Position numbers and translations under genes: made by a program
Assembly (NCBI GenBank): GCA_947359465.1
Contig: OX375872.1
Coordinates: 142,246,171-142,310,170, forward strand
DNA from: Metellina segmentata
Taxonomy: Eukaryota; Arthropoda; Arachnida; Araneae; Tetragnathidae
Direction of reading: 5' to 3'
DNA length: 64,000 nucleotides
Notes under the pieces: generated by a model
Database searches by the model: none
Told to the model about the DNA's origin: nothing
The model's input: only the letters and a program-made list of their open reading frames with translations
In this document: in pieces, positions 58,701 through 64,000 of the stretch
Position numbering within the stretch: the stretch's first letter is position 1
How the letters are laid out: each line of letters begins with the position of its first letter

Positions 58701-61700
58701 TATATTATATGCTTTATATATTATATATGCTTATTATATATTTTATATGCTTTATATATTATATATGCTTATTATATATTTTATATGCTTTATATCAGGG
58801 CTCGAAATACCCGAGTATGTAATACATGAAAATAAAATTTTGCACCTAATTCCTTCCCACTTGGTGCATGCAGTGTGCACTACGGCCTCTCTGGCTCTAA
58901 AAATATATAATTAAAATTCCTAAATACACACTATACAAAAACAAAATCGCTGAGCCGTAACGGGTTTATACATTAGGAAGGTTTACCTGTTTCACTGCCA
59001 CCAGAACTTTCCGATGATCGAAACATTTTCCAGATGGCTCTGTTAAAGCGACTGTAGCGACAGCCGTGCGACGGAGAGAAGGGAGAATTTAGGTGTTTAA
59101 ATATTTTCATTTACTATCCACTACTAACCTATATAAACATACCCAACTAATAAAGTGGTTTACATTACATTAATGCTCTTATATTACGTTTATTTTATAT
59201 GTGCACCTAAAATATAACCTGTGCACCTAATTTAAAATCTTAGCTGCACAAGGTGCACCTGTAGCAAAAAATATATTTAGAGGCCTGCTTTATATATATA
59301 TATATTATTATAGCACATAATATATTTATATATATTATATGTTTGCTTCGCAAACCAACACCACTGGCAACGCTGGGCTAGCCATGCAGTGGCTAGTCTC
59401 TAATATTATATAAGGAAGTGTTTGTTTGTTTCGCGGCCGCAAAATCCTGACGATCTATGGCACTTACAGAAATGAGATTTGGCACACAGGTAGTCCAAAT
59501 TTTTTGAAATTTTGGGGTCGCTGCGAATTTTAAAATTCAATCTAGAATAATTTTAAGTGAATTGAATAGTTTTATTCTCCACCTGGTTCTTCAAACTTGT
59601 TCTTCCGCGAAAGAAGAAACAACATAATATTGACTTCTTCTACCCACGTAACCTTGCAATCAGCCTTTGGACACATGTTAAATTTTCTCATCGCGGGGAA
59701 CCAACATCTTCTTTTGAGAAAATTATTTTTTTCGTTTCTGCTTTGATTTTTACATTTCCTGTCCCATTTCCGCGAATGAGAGCAAGAAATAAAAAACATA
59801 TTGACTGGGACTGTTAAGTTTTTTTTCGTAAAATTGGAATCGGTAAGGATAGATTGAAAATTTTAACGGATTTGAAATCTGCAGAAAATTTTACTTTAGA
59901 TTGATACCTAAAAATACGATTTTCTTTTTAAAAAATAATTTTTTAATTGAATATATCTTCAACGGATTTGATATTTGCGGAAAATTTTACACCAGATTAA
60001 TACCTTATACCACGGGCACGGGCAACACCGAGCTAGCCACGCAGTGGCTAGTATATTATATTCTTCAGTTTAAATTTTACTATACCAGAACTGTCACAGC
60101 CAAAGCACTTATGAAATAATAGCTTGCTTTGGTAGCATAAACACTTAAAAGTAGTAGCAAATTAAGTCTTCCCTTAAAGTTTATTTTAGTAGCAATTTTA
60201 ATTGCCTGGATACAAAATGAAACGGTTAAAACACACTATGTGCTAGTTATAAAACAGACGATAATGTAGATATCGCCCAGAAATTTTAATTTAAAAAAGC
60301 TGGGCAAGAAATTAAAATAGATGTATAGATATAGAAGATGCTACGTTAGTCGCTAAATCAATTTTTTTCGACAAATCATGATGGTATCCAATCTAAGCAA
60401 TTCCAATATGGCTACCATATAGCAAAATCCACACCGTAAACCTTTGCATACAGTACATAAATAGGAATAATTTTTAAAAAAGGAAAAAAAAAACTTTTTA
60501 ATTCAATGCAACAAATTTACTAGCAAATCTTTTCATTTTTCTGTGCAGTATTTACTCTGAACATGTCCGTTATTTTGCGTCATCAATTAGGTCCAGGTTT
60601 AAGTCCTTTTTTTATCAAATTGTTGAAAGGATGTAAAAAACTAAAAACAAAATGCTGGTTGGTTAATCGTCCAGATTTTGATTAATTCTGGATTTCATAC
60701 TGTATATGGAATTGAAAATAAGGAATGTTTTTGTAAATACGTCAGTACTTTTCTGGGATCCTGATAATCCACCAGATACTTTTTTCATGAGAGAAAAATT
60801 AATGGAAGTTTGTTCTCCTATCCATAAGTGAGATGGAAATTCATTGTAGAATTATTCTAGCAATTCTACAATGAATTATTCTACTATCTTCAAAAAGAAT
60901 TTTTAAACTTTTTATTTAAGACATATGTTCTGCTGTATGACAAACTACAAAAAAAATTTTTAAGGTGACTACTTACAGAAATAGATTTTGAGTTTTCAAA
61001 TCATTACCTACAATATCTCCAAAGCATTCATTTTGAGTAAAAATGGTAAATTTTCAGCGGATAGTCTTGCCACTTAGTTTTTCTATCAATGTTTTACTTG
61101 TGGCATTCTTGTACCTGTTTTCGAATTTTATCATCAATATGAGCAGTTGCAAATTAAATTGTTTCGGCATTCGTGACTAATTTAGTTTGAAGCAAACACA
61201 CCTTTTTCTTGAAAATTCCATTCAGCGGCACATGGAATAACGGAGTTTGAAATTGATGTCCTCTGTGTAGACAAATCCAACTCAACCTATTATAATATTG
61301 CAAAAAAAAAACATCGGTTTTGAAAAAGAAAGTCACTGCTTTGGGTCTTCAGGTCTTCAACAACAAGTTCTCTAAGGAGCACATTGGAAGCTCGTTACTC
61401 GACTAAATTACTGGTGTAGTGTGTTCGAGCCTCAAGAAAACCAGTTCGACAAGCTCATAACAATTTTTAATCGCTTACAATTTTTCTAGTTAAATTAAAT
61501 TTAATTTTTTTTAAGTTTAAAATAAACCTTTAGGGTTGAAATTTTTGTATTGTAATTTCAGGGTTGGTCGGGTTACAGGAAACCCATTTTTTTTATTTGG
61601 CCTAAACCAGGGAACAAAATGACATTAAATACACTTTCAACAGTTGAATTAAAATTGAAAAAAAAAAATTGAATTAAAATTACAACTTATGGCAATAAAT

Positions 61701-63425
61701 CGCCACAAATTGCAACATAGCAATACTACATACCACCCTATATAGATTTGTTGGCAAATGAATGGATTCTTTGCTAGCTTTAGCAAATACAGTCGAGCCC
61801 ACTTATTGCGAGCTCGGATAAAGTGAAATATTGGTTATTACGACTTTTTTTCTGTTCCTTTGGAACTGCAATATTAAATAGTGTTAAAAAGATCGCATAC
61901 AGCGAAGTATTGGAGTGTGAATATCAGATACTATGAAGTTTTGAGTTCTGGCAAAGAACTATAAACCCTCTTTTTTCCCCCAATTGTTGACGACAATTGC
62001 CAATTTTTACATGATGCCTGGTGTTTGGTTCAATCGAAAACCATCCAAAACAGCTGGAAACATGCAAGATTTTTAGGGGGACCTGGGGTGGGGACTTAGA
62101 TTTCATTTCTGAGCGTGATCCTGAAAAAGGTTTCTTGTGGAAAAAGAATTTTGGATGGTGATGTTACTTTTGCTGATTATGCTGATAGCGATTACAATTG
62201 AAGCACAACAAACAGACGATGATATCATTGGAGCAGTGTTACAAAATACTTCTGATGATTCCGAAGAGGAAGACATTGAAATAGAAGTAAATAGACAATT
62301 AGTGACATCAAAATCTGCCATGGGCAACCTTTAAAATTTGGGTGCGTTCTTTGAATCGCATAACATTGACTGCCATGATAATTTTAGTGCACTGGAAAAA
62401 GAATTATGCAACTGCATTGTAAATTCAACTGTTCAAAAGAAAGTTACAGACTTTTTCCCACTTGTGAAATAAAGTTTAAACCTTCGTGTGAAAATTGTTT
62501 TGCTTTAGAACATGCGGGTAAGTTCATTTTTTATTATATCGGATATAACGAATAATTTTCAGTGTTTCGTGCGACTTCGCTATATGCGGGCACGACTGTA
62601 ATAAAATACTAATTGGGCATTTTGTTTGCATACACTATTTTCAGACTTGGCCAGAGGCGGATTTATACATGTGCCGCCTTGGGTTTACCCTGCAATTTGC
62701 CACCCCCTCAACATGTTTTTATTTTTAAATTGGTTAACATTTTTATTTGTTTGTTTATTTTTTTTTTGGGGGGGGGATTATTGTTACGATTTGTGCCCTT
62801 GGTATTTTTCCAAAAAAATTTGCCACCCTCAGCTATAGCCCTCCCCCTAAATTCACCACTGCATGTCCATAATTTTTCTGCTGAGAATAAACATTCACGT
62901 TGCTAAGATTAAACTAATTCAAGCATTTATTTTTCTCAATATCAGCTACCATTTACCCTTCTAAATACTTCTCCGATCGATACTTAGAAACATCGAACAG
63001 TCGATGGACTATTTTTGTGGTACAGCTGTATATATATTTCAAACATCAGATTAATCTATCGTGATGCGATTTTTTTTCAACCAAAATGGTTAAATGCGAT
63101 TTTTTTTTCTCAAAACAAATAGATAATTTGTAATTTTCACAAGCATTGAACATGAAATAGATATTAAAAACACTGCTTTCAACTCAAATAATTTTTTTTA
63201 CAAAGCTTTCAGTTTCAGAAAAACGACAAGTTTACTCTGGAATTAATCAATTCGAAACCGAAAAACATAGCTACATAGGGAAGAGACAGAAAAGAAACAT
63301 TTACAGAATATATACTAACCTACAGCGCTGAGACCTCCAATTAAACGAACACCGTACTTAACCCACCATGGAAAATTATCATTAGCTGTTTGCTGAGCAC
63401 CAGCAGGAGCTTCAGGTCTCATCAT
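49658..63425 (-). CDS. fwe: Flower-family four-pass membrane protein (CACFD1 homologue), five coding exons
   Basis: Spliced CDS on the minus strand: exons 63425-63320, 58384-58312, 55593-55468, 51202-51095 and 49790-49658. These total 546 nt, giving 181 residues plus stop. Each intron starts GT and ends AG, and the phases (1,2,2,2) agree at every junction. Family features seen: N-terminal WWVKYG before TM1, the ITQM segment, an LIEAP motif at about residues 68-72, a YIVIAIIP third membrane stretch, and FGSGLVFVTGSLYGLSSL before a basic RRK stop-transfer. Predicted membrane segments are roughly 27-47, 51-72, 95-113 and 114-132, with a polar C-tail. Flower proteins are synaptic-vesicle and plasma-membrane proteins linked to calcium entry, endocytosis and cell-fitness comparison. 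The acidic residue in the EAP motif (Glu70 here) matches the glutamate required in fly Flower. Drosophila and human forms are about 194 and 172 aa, so this length fits. Assignment to the family is secure; the function is transferred from homologues. Confidence 0.93.
50000..50225 (+). repeat. About 230-260-bp dispersed repeat (family D), intron 4 copy
   Basis: GAGGCTTTTATGGTACATGG then GCCATACTTGG, TACCAGACACAGTACACACC, CATGGGAAAA and GATGTGCCCC. The same series occurs at 52345-52615. Origin unknown; no tRNA boxes seen. Confidence 0.75.
50590..50612. repeat. Poly-T tract
   Basis: About 20 T in intron 4 of the Flower gene; on the transcribed (minus) strand it is poly-A. Confidence 0.8.
51095..51202 (-). 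CDS. fwe: Flower exon 4, TM3-TM4
   Basis: A 108-nt exon after a TTTTTAG acceptor. It encodes IAIIPISLCPGF, then TFFGSGLVFVTGSLYGLSSL and RRK. The donor is AAA-GTAATA. If that donor is not used, the frame stops at TAA right after RRK, so a shorter isoform ending here is possible. Family members continue past this basic stretch, which favours splicing to exon 5. Confidence 0.92.
51600..51870 (-). mobile_element. SINE, head 2-like with body 1, in intron 3
   Basis: Minus strand: GGGGTTGCAAGTTTGATATT (damaged B box), CCGTTGTGTACATTGGGCCT, body to CGGCAATGACTTGTTGCTCT. In the same orientation as the Flower gene. Confidence 0.8.
52345..52615 (+). repeat. Family D dispersed repeat, intron 3 copy
   Basis: GGTTGGTTTGGTATTTTAAG, GTGCAAGAGCCATATTTAAT, AAACACCATGGGAAAAG and GATGTGCCCCTGAG. 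More complete at the left than the 50000 copy. Confidence 0.75.
52782..54763. mobile_element. TIR element, about 2 kb, in Flower intron 3
   Basis: Left GAGTCATTCCACACAAAATG is matched by the complement of the right end, GGGGTCATTCCACGTGAAAT, both followed by GAGC-A/T-AA. A clear inverted repeat of 25-30 nt. No transposase recognised; a small plus-strand frame (53694-53915, with ITGTCNYHCYIPI-like residues in its neighbour) is unassigned. No target duplication identified. Confidence 0.7.
54900..54985 (+). repeat. Family D 5' fragment
   Basis: GGGATGGTTGGTTTGGGGTT then TAATGGTTCAAGGGCCATAT. Confidence 0.65.
54986..55467. other. Intron 3, 5' part: no feature recognised
   Basis: AT-rich intron sequence with a short C-rich run (55070-55090). 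Confidence 0.5.
55468..55593 (-). CDS. fwe: Flower exon 3, containing the EAP motif
   Basis: A 126-nt exon with a TATTCAG acceptor and a GTGAGT donor. It encodes the hydrophobic LIGVLVALIEAPFLCMF segment with the conserved Glu-Ala-Pro, then a loop and the start of TM3 (WLKGLLYIV). The glutamate is the residue tied to calcium conduction in fly Flower. Confidence 0.92.
56720..57940 (+). pseudogene. Ty1/copia-type Gag-Pol fragment in Flower intron 2
   Basis: Order seen: a Gag end (LAHEQSEVFQVVW-like), basic linker, zinc knuckle CFSCGEWGHIARSC at about 57172-57213 (C-x2-C-x4-H-x4-C), protease motif WYLDSRATEHM at about 57310 where the active-site D-S-G is D-S-R, GAG-pre-integrase block HKRLGHFHIKRLS and C-x2-C at about 57690-57795, and the integrase start ELIHSDVVGPI. 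Stops at 57388 and a frame change near 57465. Integrase core, reverse transcriptase and LTRs are absent. Runs antisense to the host gene. Confidence 0.88.
58312..58384 (-). CDS. fwe: Flower exon 2
   Basis: A 73-nt exon bounded by TTTCAG and a consensus GTAAGT donor. It encodes AALILGAMACLTLKASCLLA and the start of GITQM, which is the end of TM1, a short loop and the start of TM2. Joined to exon 1 it restores a Val-Ala junction in frame. Confidence 0.9.
58697..58795. repeat. TATATGCTTTATATATTA-type microsatellite
   Basis: About 32-bp units (TTATATATGCTTATTATATA then TTTTATATGC) repeated about three times; it continues after the MITE at 59288-59340. Confidence 0.85.
58796..59287. mobile_element. 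hAT-like MITE with 8-bp target duplication
   Basis: Ends CAGGGCTCGAAATA and, inverted, CAGGCCTCTAAATATA. Perfect 8-bp duplication CTTTATAT at 58788-58795 and 59288-59295. GTGCACCT boxes near both ends. 492 bp, no coding. Confidence 0.92.
59397..60051 (+). mobile_element. H1 Helitron-like element, head-to-tail with the previous copy
   Basis: Starts TCTCTAATATTATATAAGGA directly after the CTAG of the upstream element. Ends GAGCTAGCCACGCAGTGGCT then AG-T; the final CTAGCCAC-GCA-GTGGCTAG is a perfect 8-bp-stem hairpin with a 3-nt loop. Internally, the AACGGATTTGA(A/T)ATCTGC block occurs twice (59858 and 59950). Confidence 0.85.
60052..61787. other. Intron 1 sequence without recognised features
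   Basis: AT-rich. A short direct repeat, ATTCTACAATGAATTATTCT type, at 60840-60890. No coding signature. Confidence 0.5.
61790..62598. mobile_element. Tigger/pogo-like element in Flower intron 1
   Basis: Ends CAGTCGAGCCCACTTATTGC and, inverted, CAGTCGTGCCCGCATATAGC; TA at 61788-61789 and 62599-62600. About 0.8 kb, carrying only the C-terminal end of a transposase on the plus strand. Confidence 0.9.
62137..62470 (+). pseudogene. Tigger-type transposase acidic C-terminus relic
   Basis: TDDDIIGAVLQNTSDDSEEE then EIEVN, followed in broken frame by NIDCHDNFSALEKELCN and KVTDFFPLVK with stop. This matches the acidic stretch, paired short helices and final xITDFF of Tigger/jerky-type transposases. 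Frame breaks at about 62335-62345; upstream DDE region deleted. Confidence 0.8.
62652..62861. mobile_element. hAT-like MITE candidate
   Basis: CAGAGGCGGATTTATACATG at the left and the complement CAGTGGTGAATTTAGGGGGA at the right. TTTGCCACCC occurs twice inside. The neighbouring 8-mers do not match, so no target duplication supports it. Confidence 0.55.
62862..63319. other. Intron 1, 5' part: no feature recognised
   Basis: AT-rich with T runs at about 63071 and 63100. Leads to the exon 1 donor. Confidence 0.5.
63320..63425 (-). CDS. fwe: Flower exon 1 (coding)
   Basis: It starts with two consecutive ATG codons and encodes 35 codons plus 1 nt. The segment contains a Pro/Ala/Gln-rich cytosolic start, then FPWWVKYGVRLIGG, the aromatic-basic stretch that precedes TM1 in Flower proteins. 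The donor reads GTAG then GTTAGT. A possible 5' UTR acceptor (T-rich tract then AG at 63511-63510) lies just upstream, so the true first exon may be farther right. Confidence 0.9.
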
Positions 63426-63956
63426 TGTGTCTCAAAAGGTATAACTGATCTATATCTTAAGGATCAAAGCAGAAAATCTAATACATGACACAAGTTCCTC
63501 TGCGATGATCTACAACAAAAACATTGACATTTCTCACTTTGACGAAAAAAGTAAACTGAAACGAAACGATTACTTTCAGTTACATTTACAGGTAAGAAGA
63601 ATTTTTAACAAACAAAATAAATTACAAAATTTAACACCATCAAATAATTCACAAAAGAGCTTTGAGCATTAATTTTAGGTACCAAACAATGATTTGTTCC
63701 ACAAATATAAAATTTTCTACTTAAACTTCACTTTTCATTCATTTTCTCTGACATTTGAGAAATTCTACTACTGAAACCGGCAGCAACGCGAAATTAATTT
63801 CGGCAAAATGGCATTATCCACCGCTTTTCGCTTTTTTTAATTCTGAAATTGGTTTTTAGTTTAAAAACTTCAAGAAGCAATCGGTAGCTATATCGCCATT
63901 GCGATTAAAGAGTAAAACGAAGCACCGAACGCCAAGTTCGGCATTTTTTATTTGAA
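63426..63956. promoter_or_regulatory. Candidate bidirectional promoter and 5' UTR region
   Basis: About 530 bp between the Flower start codon (minus strand) and a candidate plus-strand start codon at 63957. It includes likely Flower 5' UTR sequence and GC-richer patches near 63775-63830 and 63885-63945. No clear TATA box or initiator could be assigned. The divergent arrangement is inferred. Confidence 0.4.
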
Positions 63957-63981
63957 ATGGCTTCAAACACATCCAGCTTAG
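63957..63981 (+). CDS. Candidate first coding exon of a divergent gene (partial)
   Basis: The start context is GAAATGG. It encodes MASNTSSL plus one nucleotide, followed by a G-GTAAAA donor-like site. The gene would continue beyond the window. The peptide is too short to identify a family, so this rests only on start context, donor and divergent position. Confidence 0.35.
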
Positions 63982-64000
63982 GTAAAATATATTCTGCTAC

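Larger units (their letters stand above)
58645..59396 (+). mobile_element. H1 Helitron-like element with an AT tract and a nested hAT MITE
   Basis: Begins with TTGTAAAAATCGGAATCGC then AAAAATAGATTG, contains a TATATGCTTATA-type repeat, and ends CGCTGGGCTAGCCATGCAGT with GGCTAG-T. Holds a hAT-like MITE at 58796-59287. 5' edge approximate. Confidence 0.8.

Overview
This is eukaryotic nuclear DNA from an animal. It is AT-rich and has one intron-split gene buried in a very dense layer of transposable elements. The elements point to an arthropod, most likely a chelicerate such as a spider. The signs are Tc1-like transposases, a non-LTR reverse-transcriptase tail with a CCHC-type end, tRNA-derived SINEs, Helitron-like elements, and an LTR element whose Gag-like N-terminus looks like those common in orb-weaver spiders. 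The organism call is an inference from family resemblance. There are no bacterial features, CRISPR arrays, rRNA genes or functional tRNA genes.

Layout. 1-2.4 kb: a 124-bp satellite that decays rightward and is interrupted by a Helitron-like element and a SINE. 2.4-5.8 kb: an inverted SINE pair, a Tc1 HTH relic and a complete pogo-like element with TA duplications. 6.6-8.0 kb: a 146-bp satellite whose monomer holds a 38-nt near-palindrome. 8.4-11 kb: a degenerate AT-rich array carrying a TIR element that was itself split by a Helitron-like element. 13-20 kb: several minisatellites, a second copy of that Helitron-like family (split by another TIR element), SINEs and a Tc1 relic. 21.8-25.8 kb: a young LTR retroelement (369-bp LTRs differing at about five positions) inserted in a SINE. 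It has no pol, one frameshifted Gag-like reading frame and a leader with eight ordered tetraloop hairpins. 26-33 kb: mariner-like, Tc1 and LINE relics and a roughly 490-bp tandem duplication. 33.2-36 kb: a fold-back element, a perfect (TG)206 tract, an intact SINE and an AT tract. 36.7-40.8 kb: a four-event transposon nest with exact target-site duplications. 41-43.8 kb: SINE fragments, a Tc1 relic and a Tigger-like element.

43.8-64 kb is different. The minus strand carries a five-exon gene (49658-63425) for a 181-residue four-pass membrane protein of the Flower/CACFD1 family. All five exons join in phase with GT/AG junctions. Its introns hold a copia relic, Helitron-like and hAT MITEs and a Tigger-like relic. 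The 5.9 kb beyond its stop codon is almost free of recognisable repeats and may be a very long 3' UTR. At the right edge a short candidate first coding exon on the plus strand suggests a divergent neighbour sharing a promoter of about 0.5 kb with the Flower gene.

The most unusual observations are the hairpin-array leader of the LTR element, the modular SINEs that exchange tRNA heads and bodies, the palindromic satellite whose core recurs in two other arrays, and the dated transposon nest.
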